The notes under the pieces are model-generated. The model made no database searches. It was not told the origin of the DNA and saw only the letters and a list, made by a program, of their open reading frames with translations. 64,000 bases of DNA from contig NC_064614.1 in NCBI RefSeq assembly GCF_023898315.1, forward strand, positions 378,323,348 to 378,387,347. Direction: 5' to 3'. This stretch comes from Schistocerca nitens. Lineage: Eukaryota; Arthropoda; Insecta; Orthoptera; Acrididae. This document shows, in pieces, positions 9,272 to 21,302 of this stretch (positions are counted from its first letter, which is position 1; each line of letters opens with the position of its first letter). A program made the position numbers and the translations under genes.

Positions 9272-11988
9272 GGATAAACCTTGATAATTTCGTGAGAATT
9301 TCTGTATTAAGTTAATTTAAAGTACATAAAAAATATTTTAAAAGCCTGCTGAATTACATATGCAAGCCTGTCCTTAAATGCATTACTCAATATGCACAAT
9401 GTTATGATTAGTTGATTCTACATTCTCTCCCATATGATTTCATCAACTAAGAATTTTGTTGGTTATTTCGTGATACCCCTTGATAATTTCGTGGCATTAC
9501 TTGGGTAACTTCGTGATAATGAATTAATTAAATAATGAAAGCAGATTTTATTTTGACATTTTACGACATTGAGGGTTATTTATGATAATAATGTTAAAGT
9601 ACTGACTAAGTAATTAGCAAAAACACTGAATAGAATTTACTGGTTTAATGGAAGCCTTATTTTAGTCTTCAGCAGAAAGGTTTTGACACTTGTTGCACAT
9701 AAATACGTCCTCACTCTCTTCAAAAGTATGTTGACACTTCGAATGGTACCACATTAAACAAAGACTACAGTGAATCCATAGTGCCCCTGATTTTTTCCTC
9801 ACGTCTCCTAAATAACTGTGGCCACAGGATCCCCATTTATTGTAAGCCTTCGTCTTCTTCTTTGTCACTCCAGAGGTGCTCTGTTGTGGATTTAATGTAT
9901 CTTCCTTTCGTGGTCTACCTATAAATCAATAAATTTCATTAAAATAAATAAACAACTCAAAGGAACAACTGTCAACTCTGTTAATAAATAATGTGAGACA
10001 ATATTTTATAAAATGCATAGGTCTACCTCTAGTTCTTTTGGGAGCTGCGTCTTGAATTTGTTTCAGAAATTTTACCTTGATATCTGTGTTTCTCCTCCAC
10101 TTGCATTTGTTCCCATCATCAGTTAAGACAGGCAGAGCAAGAAGTTCATTCACCTCTGAACGACTTTCTGTATCATCTAATGCTGGTTCCAGATTGTCTT
10201 CTGCAGGTTTGTCTGTCAACTTGGATGTTGCTATTGCCTCATCAGTCACAGCAGCAGAATTAAATGGATACATCCCAGTCTTCTTAGAAGCTGATATGAT
10301 GGTCCCAGGACTGAAAGCACTGTAGTAATCAGGTTTCAACAATTTCTGGAAATCAGATCTGTTGGGTCTGAGACCTGGATTCTTGACCATGTAGCTATTT
10401 AAAGATTTTCCCCATGACCTTTTAAGTTGCCTTTATACCCCTACATCCAATGGTGGCAGAATGTGAGTAGTGTGAGAAGTAAATGTCAGAAGAATGTATT
10501 TTTTGCCAGATCAGTGACCTCCTCTGAAATATGGGATCCATGGGAATCCATTACTAAAATTATAGATCTTGCGGGAGGTATACATTGTATGAAATGATTG
10601 AACAATTCCAGAAAAAGTTCTCAATTTATCCACCCTTTTGGTGATAGTTTCACAATGGTGCCAGGAATTACGTCTTTCAGAAGATCTTCTGACATTCGGA
10701 CTCCATTAAATATCACCATAGGTGGTACCCACTGACCACTAGCATTGACACAGGCAAGCAATGTATGATTTTCACCTCGATCAGCAAATGTTCTGCTATT
10801 TACGCACTTTTTGCCAATTCCTGTAACGATCTCGGATGCTTTCACCACATATGAGCCCTGTCTCATCGCAATTCCATACTAGATCTGGACGATTTAGAAC
10901 TCCTAGATCTGTGACTAATGCTTCTAATTTTTTATGAAAGTAATTATTGACCTATTTCCCATTGAAGACCTATAAGCAGCTCTATTTTCAGGAACTCCTA
11001 AGGTAAGCCCATAGCATGTTTTAAAATCTTCCCACCACCAGTCCCCTGCAGCTTGTTCTTCTTCATTGAAGGGATGTTTCCTACCAGTTGCTGTAGCTAG
11101 CTTATATGTCAATTTTAGAATCTGAATTACAGTCAATCCGAATCCTTATTCCTGCATGGAAAGTATGTAATTGCGTATTCTTTGTTCCATTTGTACAGGT
11201 AAAGCAAACGGTTTCCTTAATTTAGGTAGGCCCACACATTGACCTTCAGTCCAGGTAAGAAAGTCTTTAAGGGAGACCATGGCAGTCCACATTGCTTTGA
11301 TGCCTTGTAAATTGAGTACTTCTCCTCTTTTACGAACCTTGCTGCTTTAATAATATTTTGGTTGGCATATTTGCGATATTTTGGTGGCATCTAACATGCA
11401 GAAGAAAAAAACTGGTTAAGTTCGTGATAGCTTGGTTAATTCGTGATATGTAAATGTAATATATTATCTGGTTTAAAATGAAGTGCTCCATCTATACCAC
11501 GGTCATGTTACTACAAACAAATAAATATCCGCTTTTAAATACGTTTATTAACCAGTATTTGCGTCTAGGGTGGAGCACGATGGCAGTTAAAATGCGAAGA
11601 ATTTTACTAGCGCAGCTAAGGCTATTACGTCTAAACTAAAGAACTCAAAAAGACAAACCTTAATTAGAAAAATTTATTTATACCACATAAACAACTGTGC
11701 AGAATCAAAAAATGTTACCTTGTTAATATGAGGAGTAATCAGCACTTTGAAAACACATGGGATTAGGTAGCGCGAAAGCGAAAGACAACTACGCCCAACG
11801 GAAGGAAAAAACTTACTGTGTTGCCAAGTCCGTTGGTAGCGTGGTGTGAAATGCCGCTGTAGGTAGGGGAGATGTGCTGCTATTTGCGGCTCAGCGACTA
11901 CACTTCTAGCGTGATTGATAAATTCGTGAAGAGGAATCAAAAAAGGATCATGAAATAAGCAATGCCACGAACTTACCAAGGTTTACCC
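9272..11988 (-). mobile_element. pogo/Tigger-like DNA transposon 2
   Basis: A 2,717-bp element with TA at 9270-9271 and 11989-11990. The left end reads GGATAAACCTTGATAATTTC and the right end, reverse-complemented, GGGTAAACCTTGGTAAGTTC, both followed by GTG (20 of 23 identical). The motif TTCGTGATA or close variants recurs near both ends: 9289-9294, 9466-9475, 9489-9494, 9508-9515, 11430-11437, 11445-11452 and around 11921. These may be transposase binding sites. It contains a decayed minus-strand transposase. Confidence 0.85.
9662..11390 (-). pseudogene. pogo/Tigger-like transposase pseudogene 2
   Basis: The start is MPPKYRKYANQNIIKAARFV at 11390, a psq-type HTH. The CENP-B-like HTH is LTVIQILKLTYKLATATGR with HPFNEEE near 11070. 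The DDE catalytic part holds FADRGENHTLLACVNASGQW and PPMVIFNGVRMSEDLL (10680-10800). A C-terminal region with NPGLRPNRSDFQ follows near 10380, and a final cysteine-rich finger CGHSYLG...C..CLMWYH..C...C..C at 9680-9840. Stops and frameshifts divide it into several pieces, so it is inactive. It differs clearly from the element at 4377-8293. Confidence 0.82.
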
Positions 11989-11990
11989 TA

Positions 11991-12563
11991 GTTCTCCAAA
12001 GCTACAATGATATACTCAAAAAAATATGGCCATTGAAGCAGAGGTGGCCACTTCAGTGAATGTGAGCCTGACGAAGTACTATGTAAAACACAAGAAAAGA
12101 ATATTGTCTTTCGAATTTCCAATCGGACTGATGATTCCATTTTCTTACACTATATTATGAAAATTGCGTTATAGCCGTCTTTTACAGATGTAGTGATCGC
12201 CTTGAAAGGTGCTTTAGTTAGTTAGCGTAAGTAACCTACACTTTTTAAATATGTAGAAGTACAGAAACTCCCAAGTCAGGTCTAACTGTTGCAGTGAGAA
12301 ATTATGAGCGTACAGCACACGTTACATCGCTGTAAACAGAATACTCGCTGGACTCTTCAGAGGCCACGTAAGTTTCTAACTGAGTCTAGGTAATAGGCTA
12401 CTTACAACAATTTACGTTTGGTAATGACACAGTGTAAATATCTTACACCTGACTGCAATTTTAAGGAGCAAGGTTTAGTATTAGCCTTTGATCACGTAGA
12501 ATTTCACTGAAGTTGTCTAATATGAGCATTTACCAGCTATACAGATTATGCGGTCCATCCGTA
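11991..12563. other. anonymous intergenic sequence
   Basis: No coding, RNA or repeat signal that I can support. AT-rich, with only short open frames. Confidence 0.5.
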
Positions 12564-12576
12564 TTCTATACGCCGA

Positions 12577-12776
12577 GCCGGCCGAAGTGGCCGTGCGGTT
12601 AAAGGCGCTGCAGTCTGGAACCGCAAGACCGCTACGGTCGCAGGTTCGAATCCTGCCTCGGGCATGGATGTTTGTGATGTCCTTAGGTTAGTTAGGTTTA
12701 ACTAGTTCTAAGTTCTAGGGGACTAATGACCTCAGCAGTTGAGTCCCATAGTGCTCAGCGCAATTTGAACCATATT
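12577..12776 (+). mobile_element. tRNA-headed SINE (main family)
   Basis: Full-length copy starting GCCGGCCGAAGTGGCCG, with B box GGTTCGAATCC and the body CCTTAGGTTAGTTAGG. It is flanked by a perfect 13-bp duplication TTCTATACGCCGA at 12564-12576 and 12777-12789. It is nearly identical to the copy in the mariner at 7575, so both are probably recent. Confidence 0.95.
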
Positions 12777-12789
12777 TTCTATACGCCGA

Positions 12790-13717
12790 CTTAATACTTT
12801 ACCCTGACTGATCTAAAGATGCGTGTAGGAACAACCGAAAATAGTTCTCTATTGACATTATTTGCAATCCAAACAATTTTATAACTTTATAATGGATGTT
12901 TAAAAACTTTTTAAGAGTCTAGAAGATCGTTATTCTCCATTCCCGGTAACATCAGGTATTATCAGGTAGTAAAAGTCTGCTGCAAATAAGTTGCTATGCA
13001 CAGTCCTTAACGAGACTGAGAAAGTACTGCTTACTGATCTGAATAAGACAGTTTCGTAAGATTGAAAGTTATTCTGTAAGACTTTAAGTGGTATCATGAC
13101 AGCAAATACATGAATAAATAAATAAAATATTAACAAATATAGCTTTTATTGGTGTCTCGACACCATTACAAAATCGTACATTACAATTACAGAAAAGTTA
13201 GCGAATGACACATTTTTGGATCAATTTTGTTGCCTCTGCGTCATCAAGAAGTGTACGGACATTAATATTTTGTGGCAAAGATTGCTGTTATCTCTTTCTG
13301 TCCCGTATCATCAAGACGTGAGCGGAGGTTGATTTCTGTGCCACAAATATCTCTCATATGTGACCTCAATTTTTCAAAAGAAGTTGCTAAAGAGACAGTG
13401 CGTTGTTGTTCTCAGTAGCCAAGATTATTTAGCTTGGTATGTTACTGTCTGCGGCTTTGCTTTTCCTTTTTACCAGTGATGTAACAGCAGTAGTTCGAAG
13501 CTTCGTGATATTTTATGTCAAAGAAATTTATGTCAGCCATCTTCGTTTCTCCTACATGTACAGCTCCTGCATCTGTACTACGCAAAAGGCCTTATGGCGA
13601 CTGGCGGGGGATATTTTGCGTACCGCTGTCGCTTCCCGCCTGTCCTATTCCTATTGCCAAGAGAGTGTGGGGAGAACAGCTGTTGTTAAACCTCCGTTCG
13701 AGCACCAGTTTTCTGAT
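12790..13717. other. anonymous intergenic sequence with a weak local duplication
   Basis: No gene recognised. Two similar segments about 67 bp apart, each beginning ATCAAGA (near 13243 and 13310) and including a GTGGCA/GTGCCA piece, suggest an old tandem duplication. The short open frames at 13439-13810 match nothing I know. Confidence 0.4.
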
Positions 13718-14125
13718 TTAAGGGGCTCCGGAACGCCCTATACTTGCAATGTTAAAATAACGCTTATAAATTACATCTTTCCTCACAAAGTATTTGAGGT
13801 AGGAAGTTGAAATTTTTACAGATTATTTATTGGAATATGGGCTACAACTTAACACAGGGATTTTACAAAATTTTATTTCAGTTATTAAAGATGATTTTTT
13901 TTTCAATTGTAATGAAAATTCACAACATTTTTTTGCAATTTTTATTTATATATTCAAAAATATACAGTTTTTTGGAAAAAGGCTGTGTTAAATTATGCAG
14001 AAGGTACTGTGTAACATTTACTGAAAGTTTGAAACAAATATGTTTGGAAGATCCTTAGAAAACATGTAATTAGTATGAGAAAATAAAAGTTTTGGGAATC
14101 GAGCGACAAAGATTGGATTAACTTT

Positions 14126-14547
14126 TTAGTGCATTCCAGGTCCATAGGATGGATTATCTTCATCCTCTGCAAACTCCTCCTCCAGCTTCCTCTTGATTCT
14201 CCTCCTGTTTACTCTTGCTTGTATTTCTAGACTCTTTACAGCCCTGTCTGCAGCCCAAAGGCGTTCCTTGTCTAAAGCAAGCATCGCTCGTACCATGTTA
14301 GAACCTATCTTCATTCCCATATTTCTAAATACCTTGCACCTTACAATGTTGCATCATTGAAAGTCGCAACAGCGTCATACACACCAAAGTGAAGTGTTTC
14401 TATTCCAACAAATACAGTCTTGGGGATTCTCCACCATATAACACTATTTACACTTTCATTGGGGTTTTGAGTTTTTCCGTGAATACACTTTTTCAACAGT
14501 TCAGGTGCTGCTAAGTCTCTGAAAATTGCAACATTCATAGTTTTCAC
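14126..14547 (-). pseudogene. Mutator-like transposase C-terminal fragment
   Basis: The minus strand reads LKKCIHGKTQNPNESVNSVI and FGVYDAVATFND (14341-14500), then MGMKIGSNMVRAMLALDKER and a basic, acidic-tailed C-terminus ending at 14126. The HGKTQNPNES-type motif with a following VYDAV is what I associate with metazoan Mutator-like transposases; I cannot run a domain search. One frame break separates the two pieces. No N-terminal or complete catalytic region is present. Confidence 0.6.
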
Positions 14548-14794
14548 TCATTGAACCAAGCTTCTTCTGTGAAGTATTTTCTTTCCCACTTTGACTGCTA
14601 TGGGCAGGTGTACTTGAGAGGTTAGGTTCACTCACTTGGTTATCGTCTTTACTGTTTACAGTAATAACACATACCTTTGGCTTTCCAACATTTCTCCTTT
14701 TCTTAAAAGCCTTCAGAGGTTAAACGATAATTAAATGGACATCCTAGCTGCAAACAGGCGTTGATATACTTCATTGGGGACATGTTGAAAATGT

Positions 14795-14872
14795 GTGCCC
14801 CGACCGGGACTCGAACCCGGGATCTCCTGCTTACATGGCAGACGCTCTATCCATCTGAGCCTCTGTGGGCAC
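14795..14872 (-). repeat. tRNA-like unit (Thr-type, anticodon region TGT) in composite repeat
   Basis: The minus strand can fold as a cloverleaf: a D-arm with GCTCAGATGG, an anticodon arm around CTGCCATGTAAGCAG, and a T-arm CCGGGTTCGAGTCCCGG that includes a perfect B box. The base before the anticodon is A rather than the invariant U, and the unit is part of a larger repeat. I read it as a tRNA-derived repeat head rather than a tRNA gene. Confidence 0.7.
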
Positions 14873-15445
14873 AGAGGATAGTGCGTCTGCAGGGACTTAT
14901 CCCTTGCACGCTCCCCGTGAGATCCACATTCCCAACATGACCACACCACTACATTCGTAGTGCGCCTAATAGATGTTTGCCCAACATACTCATTACTCGT
15001 GGCAGATTAATCTACCAAGTCCCGTACGAGTTCGGGCATAGCGTGTGCGTTCGCACAAGAAGGTCAATGGCCGGGAAGCCATATTTTAACTATATATGAC
15101 GGTAGTATCTGTTCCCGAAAGAACAGTTACCGGGGATGACCATGCAGCTTTGCTAGAAATTAAACGATAATTAAATGGACACCCTAGCTGCAAACAGGCG
15201 TTGATATACTTCATTGGGGACATGTTGAAAATGTGTGCCCCGACCGGGACTCGAACCCGGGATCTCCTGCTTACATGGCAGACGCTCTATCCATCTGACT
15301 TGGTAGATTAATCTGCCACGAGTAATGAGTATGTTGGGCAAACATCTATTAGGCGCACTACGAATGTAGTGGTGTGGTCATGTTGGGAATGTGGATCTCA
15401 CGGGGAGCGTGCAAGGGATAAGTCCCTGCAGACGCACTATCCTCT

Positions 15446-15522
15446 GTGCCCACAGAGGCTCAGATGGATAGAGCGTCTGCCATGTAAGCAGGAGATCCCG
15501 GGTTCGAGTCCCGGTCGGGGCA
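15446..15522 (+). repeat. tRNA-like unit (second orientation) in composite repeat
   Basis: This is the inverted counterpart of the unit at 14795-14872, with the same A-box-like GGCTCAGATGG and B box GGGTTCGAGTCCC. Its presence in both orientations within one insertion supports a palindromic repeat family over two tRNA genes. Confidence 0.7.
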
Positions 15523-16109
15523 CACATTTTCAACATGTCCCCAATGAAGTATATCAACGCCTGTTTGCAGCTAGGGTGTCCATTTAATTATCGTTTAATT
15601 TCTAGCAAAGCTGCATGGTCATCCCCGGTAACTGTTCTTTCGGGAACAGATACTACCGTCATATATAGCCTTCAGAGGATTTCTAATAACTTTACTTTTA
15701 CTCATTATTATACTTCAACCAAACAGAGACTCAAGAAACAGAATTAATTACGAATATTTTCGAGATATCGACAGAGTAAATAAACATGAAACAATCGACG
15801 ATCACACCAGCGATATATATTGAACCATCACAGGTTAGCCACAACACATACTTTATCTCACATCACTAAAATGTACCTGATGAACACGGACGTTAATAAT
15901 AACACCATTTGACAGCAGTTTAACAGCGCCACAGTGGGTCACGCCCATGTAGAACACATTTCAAAAAAAATTTAAAAATAGTTGTAGTCTTCGGAATTCA
16001 ATAAATTATATATCTATTAAAAGGTAATAGTCTGCAGATTCAGAAAACGCAAAAAAGTAAAAATTGAACTTTTCATGATTTTGAGCCTTTCCGGAGCCCC
16101 TTAAGCTTT

Positions 16110-16910
16110 TTTTTCCCAAGATATACTCGTGAGGAAGCAACGAGTGTATTTACTCTTCTAGGATCTTATGTTCTTGGAGTTTTTACAGTAAGCAAACCGT
16201 TATGCACAACACTTCCCTTGCGACGTAGTGACATTGAAATATTTGAGTTTATCCGTGACGCTTCCGCGCTTATTATTTGAACCTGTGGCGAAACACGTTA
16301 CTTTCCTTTGAAACTTATAAATTTTTTGTATAAGTCCTCTCTGCTATGGATCCCAGACTAACAACACTGTTGAAGTACTGGTCGAATGAATGTTTTGTAA
16401 GCTACCTCAGTCGTTGGTGGACACTTCCTGAGCATTCTTTCAGTAAATCACAGCCTGGCATCTGCCTTACCTATGAATAATTCTGTGTGGGAGTCTCACT
16501 TTAAAGTTCTCCGTAGGCACAATCCCAGGCACAAATTGAATACGGTAGCTGCCAGTGATTGTTTAGCAATCGTGCGACCATACTACAACCTATCTTTCTG
16601 TTTATTTATCTGCAGTCTGTAAAATCGATTGCCAGTTGCCAAGTCCTGCAACAAGCGTCGACCCTTTGTAGGTGAAACTGCAATTTGCTGTAATTTTCAA
16701 GTGTTCCACGACTTATCGTTATATAACCGCATCACCCTCAAAAAGCCTCACGGAAGTTCTGTCACTACGTCATTTGTATAACTATATTGCGAAAAGTAAT
16801 CGTCGTATAACAGTCCCTTCGGGTACGCGCAAAGTTACGTCGGAATATTTTTCTCCATTAAGTATGACTTGCACTTCAATCCATTCGCAAAGCTAGTCTG
16901 ACGTCCCGTA
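16110..16910 (-). mobile_element. Jockey/I-like LINE fragment, RT C-terminal region
   Basis: The minus strand gives broken reverse-transcriptase C-terminal pieces: VPEGTVIRRLLFAI near 16810, GKADARL near 16450, MLRKCPP with VAYKTFIRPVL near 16400, and VVHNGLLTVKTPRT near 16190. The order and motifs match the region after the catalytic box in Jockey-type elements. Several stops and shifts show an old, 5'-truncated copy. Confidence 0.65.
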
Positions 16911-17473
16911 CTCTGGTGTTTTGTTTACTAGGTGACAGTACGAAGTACAGGAACAAGGCACCAACCTAGGTGAGGTGTCGGTAACTACTTGCTCTCTTGG
17001 ACGAACAGAGCGATCATTCCTAGTCGGATTCATGATGATTCACACAGAACACATTTTCAGTTTCCAGAAAGTCATAATACACGAGCGTAAAACGAGTTTC
17101 GGGCCTCTATAGTGATACTATAACGGCCTTAAGAATCACTTATTTCCTGTTCTACGTTAAATGTTTCGAAAATTTCATGTTTATCTTCCACCAAGAGATC
17201 TAAGATTTTGTGTTCACTGGGTTCTCTACCTGTTTAACATCGGATTGCTCAAGTACTTTACTTAAAAACGTAAGAAATGAAAGGTGGAATAAGAGTATTG
17301 GCTGAGCTACTCCAATAGATCGTTTAACTGCGTAATTGGATAGATTTTCCTTTCTTTGCGAACACTAACAGCTTACATTCGCAAAGTACGAGTGTTGTCT
17401 TAAGTATAGTTATTGAGTGTAGGTGACTAGTCAGTGCAAGATGAAGAGCGGTGTTAGCGTTGTTGATTATAAA
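16911..17473. other. anonymous intergenic sequence
   Basis: Nothing recognised. Part of this stretch could be the decayed upstream half of the LINE fragment at 16110-16910, but I find no clear motif. Confidence 0.4.
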
Positions 17474-17485
17474 CAGAGAAGATGG

Positions 17486-17687
17486 TTCAAAAATGGTTCA
17501 AATGGCTCTGAGCACTATGGGACTCAACATCTGTGGTCATAAGTCCCCTAGAACTTAGAACTACTTAAACCTAACTAACCTAAGGACATCACACACATCC
17601 ATGCCCGAGGCAGGATTCAAACCTGCGACCGTAGCAGTCGCGCGGTTCCTGACTGAGCGCCTAGAACCGCTAGACCACCGCGGCCGG
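17486..17687 (-). mobile_element. tRNA-headed SINE (main family)
   Basis: Minus-strand full-length copy. The head GCCGGCCGCGGTGGTCTAGC lies at the right end and the body CCTTAGGTTAGTTAGG in the middle. The left end shows the duplicated tail ATGGTTCAAAAATGGTTCAA. The flanking direct repeat CAGAGAAGATGG is at 17474-17485 and 17688-17699. Confidence 0.95.
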
Positions 17688-17699
17688 CAGAGAAGATGG

Positions 17700-20600
17700 A
17701 ATCCCGGGCATAGTGTACTTTTCTCTAAAAGCCCCAAAGACTGCACGTCAGCCAATACATCCACATTAAAGGGTCACATGCCATTTCCCTATAAAACACT
17801 ATGGGAGATTTCAAACCTAGCTCAGTAAATTGATGTAGCGATAAGAAACTACACTCAACACCTATTCTCTTCTTGCCAACCGAAAACTGATGACCAAAAT
17901 TTCTTCCAGTACATGACTCGAACGAGGCACCAATAGGCCACGCGCCAAAGCACTAGCGGGCGTTCTCCATTTAGGCTACGGTCTGGAGCAGAACAGATGG
18001 GATATTCTCCTTAACTGTTCCAGTGAATGTATCACCTTACGTTTTTGCAGCTCTTAATACGTTGGTGGCTCTTGTTGCTACAGTTGTAACTACGTCAGTG
18101 GTTTTTAAAAAACTCTGTGTATTGAGGTGCGTACTCCTGTACGCCTTGCTCCTAGTCGCCGTGCGACCGTGCTTGTCTCACACGCATGCAAAGGCACGCG
18201 TGTAGGTGCATGCCTCTTCCTCAGCATGTGCGTGTGAGTGACTCCATTCACACCTGTGTTCAGAAGGGGCGCCTTTACTTCGGCGTGCGGCAAGTTACAG
18301 CAGCATGGTGACTAGCCGCAGGGCGCACATGCGTAAACGCACGTTATTACTAACAGAAAATGTTTAAGGAACATTTAAGAATTCCACCAGCTCTGAAAAA
18401 AACCGATGTCCCCAATTTGTTGTGATGAGACAAAATCGCCTCAGCTACCAAGGTATGACACCGGAGGATATGTATCAGTGACCTGAGTTTCCCCTTTTAA
18501 TCTTCCTCGTAGTCGTACAGTCTCATTCGTCTGGTAGGCTTCACGAGGATCCAACTGCAGCTGCTAGTCCACATTGATCTTCACCTCCCCGCTCTCACTT
18601 CGAAAGCTGATTCTATTGCTTCCTCAGTCAATAAAAAAACAAAAGTACGCAAACTTAAATTTCATGTAGACTGTGTTTTGAACAATTACATTTTTGCGAA
18701 AAGACTGGAGATATTAAAATTCTTTTTTCATGAATGTTACATGCCTATAATTCGCTACTATAGACTAGCGATTTAAGTTTAAAAGGTATTGCTTCTCACT
18801 CAGATGCACGCTGCAGTTAATGGGAAAAGACTGAATCGTTACAGGAAGGATTTATAACATGCATGCATTTTAGGGCACAGCTATCGGTTTCACAAGAGGT
18901 ACATTCTCCGCAACATTTTTAAGTTATCAAAAGACTCAAAAACGTACAGTACATTTCACACTAATTAATATTCTAGAAGAAAACTGTAGTTCCCTCGGAC
19001 TTCACATATTATGATAATCTGAAGAACTTTTAAGCTATTATATTTGGCCCACTCGATCTCATTTGTTCACAAAGAAAGAACATCTTTATGCACTATCGTT
19101 ACTAAATGGACCATATTTACTTTTGTTTGTCTTGCTTACAATTTGAAAAACGAGAAGAACACGCCCGCCTCCCGTGTTTCCTATACAACGCGATTAAGCT
19201 CCCTTCGTGGTGTTATGTTCTAGTCTATACCCTAACTGTCAATTGCTTCACACAGATAACTCTATGAGATCTGAATTTTAGCGTGGAATACAAAACTCAG
19301 ACCAGCTGGAATTGCTCACATGCAAGAAGCAATGTCAGTTGTCGCGACTCGCCCTTGCACATTCAAAACGGTGGTTAGAAACACTGAAGAATAAGTGGAA
19401 CATTGTTTTTAACTCTCGAATATGTTATAAAACATCTTTCTCAGCCAAATCGCCCGTTTGCCGTAGATGTTATTTTAAAACAAAATTAATTATCTTATGG
19501 CCTGGTAATAGAACTGCATAACACAAGGCCTTTATTTGCTAACCTTGTGCAAAGTACTGGCAGTGCTGGCAACTTAAAGTTGTCAAGACGTGAAACCACT
19601 ATTATTTTAAAGCGAGCCGTAACTTAAAGCTGCTGGTCCATTATTTCAGGTTTTCTTTCCATTTGAAAAGTAAACTGCCCAACTACTGTTTCTTTTAATA
19701 GCGGAAACTCTTAGGGCAATGAAACTTTGCTACTTATACTCATCATTCGTTTTTGTGCCGGTGCCATATGAAAGCACTGCATCGAGGTTCAGATTAATTC
19801 GAAACTTAATGATAGAAAAACTTTTACTTCTGGTGTAAACTCCTTACTGCGAGAATTTATTTGTGGCCTAAATCTTTTAAACAAAAATGGTCCAAAAATG
19901 TATTCGACATAAAGTTAATCAAGAAACATTAAAACCAGTAGAAGCTAAAGGCATAAAATAATATAAAACCAGTATCTTTAGAAACCTTTCAATTGTGAAT
20001 TACTGAAACTGAATTTTGAAAGAAAATTAGCGAACTGTTCAATAGGGCGCATGTATTATTCAAGAAATAACCAGATAGGAAAAGTAAAAATTCTCAGATA
20101 ATCATGGTTAGGTTTTTAGTAAAAGAAAGAAAAGAAAACCTTCTCACAGTTGAGATTAGAACTATTGCATTGAAAAATCGATATTGGTTATCTTTCATGA
20201 AGGCTTCAGTTTGTAAATTATTACAAAATGCAACGTAGCAGCTAACGCCAATGGTTGCCGATCGGTCTGTAAACTATTTTACAAAGTAAACTCATTTAAA
20301 GCAAACTTAAGAAAAACAACAGATTAATTGTTGCCATATTTAAACAACACCATTGATTCAAATCAATACAATGATACCAGTTACATTTTGTTGCCTTGCT
20401 GACGAATACGGAATATCTACTGCCAGTTGCTCGAAGGGGCACCATGCGCTAATTACCTTAGATATATCCATTAGAACTACATAAATAAAGAAATAACTAT
20501 ATTATTTACAATGAAAAGCAAATAATTAAAGACTGTGAGCTCCAAAACGTATAAAGCATCACATTTAAGGACGTATATATTAACTTGTTTGATCATGTAC

Positions 20601-21288
20601 AACACAAGAGAAATGGATAACTGCATAAAACTGTCTTCTTCAAAATTACAATGCTCATCATTCTTGCAGACAATGTAGTCTGTCGCCTCTAAGACAAAAT
20701 TTGGCGAGTATTAAAGTTGTGTTATTTCATTTTTAGATATTATATTCGCATTCTCTGTTACATTATGTAAGACTTGCAGTTAGCAGTTCCGTCTGACGAC
20801 AAAACCGGTACAAATAGTTCGATATGTCTCTCACACATATCACTCAGGGCAACCAGTCTACTGCCACTATATAAAATTTTGAAGAACAGAACGTTTTAAA
20901 TACACTGTTAATTAACAGCTACATTATTAAATTATTAAATCATATAGTTCAAGTTAAATAAGTAATTAAATCACTGTAAGGGAAGAATAATTCAGTCGAG
21001 TGAACTGCCGTGAAGATGACGCCAGCAAGTCGGTCAAAACGTCGCAAGTTTGGTTTTTTTAGTAGTTTGTAATGACAGGGCCTAATAACCAAAATTATTT
21101 TATTCAAATTGGTAACGGCCGTGGAACCTTACGAACTTACTCAAGGTAATTGGCAGTTCAGCTGATACCATCTCATTGCGGCTTGGATGTTAATGATAAA
21201 CAAAAAATAACAAAAAAAAACAAGTTTTCTAGACAATATGGGGACAAGAAATTAAACACAAAATACGTAATCACAAATGCGAGTACGG
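17700..21288. other. long anonymous AT-rich stretch
   Basis: About 3.6 kb with no open frame, RNA gene or repeat I can name. A possible very degraded tRNA-like segment lies near 17910-17980. This is the longest stretch in the window without an identifiable element. Confidence 0.5.
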
Positions 21289-21302
21289 TGAAACTCCAGC
21301 TT

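Larger units (their letters stand above)
14720..15667. repeat. palindromic composite repeat with tRNA-like units, inserted with 11-bp TSD
   Basis: The perfect direct repeat GCCTTCAGAGG flanks the block at 14709-14719 and 15668-15678. Inside, 14720-15019 (300 bp) is the inverted copy of 15299-15598 (300 bp). The first 139 bp (14720-14858) are repeated directly at 15160-15298. A 70-bp piece at 15090-15159 recurs inverted from 15599 to the right edge and contains the hairpin CTGTTCTTTCGGGAACAG. Thus about 440-bp units are arranged partly head to tail and partly head to head. Three tRNA-like Pol III promoters are included, the middle one partial. Confidence 0.9.
13722..16100 (-). mobile_element. 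Mutator-like DNA transposon relic with TTAA flanks
   Basis: The ends are inverted: GGGGCTCCGGAACG on the left and, reverse-complemented, GGGGCTCCGGAAAG on the right. TTAA lies immediately outside each (13718-13721 and 16101-16104). The minus strand carries the C-terminal part of a Mutator-like transposase. Little coding remains between the composite repeat at 14720-15667 and the right end, so the copy is internally deleted. Classification rests on the protein; the TTAA flank is unusual for a Mutator element. Confidence 0.6.

Noticed and set aside
14795..15522. Apparent tRNA genes in both orientations
   Set aside because: They lie in a repeat with a target duplication, share long flanking sequence, and have A instead of the invariant U before the anticodon.
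17900..17985. Degraded tRNA-like or SINE head
   Set aside because: Only short blocks resemble a T-arm. No cloverleaf, no tail and no target duplication.
18005..18300. Signal-peptide-like hydrophobic open frame
   Set aside because: Short, with overlapping frames on both strands and no homology I know. Likely chance.
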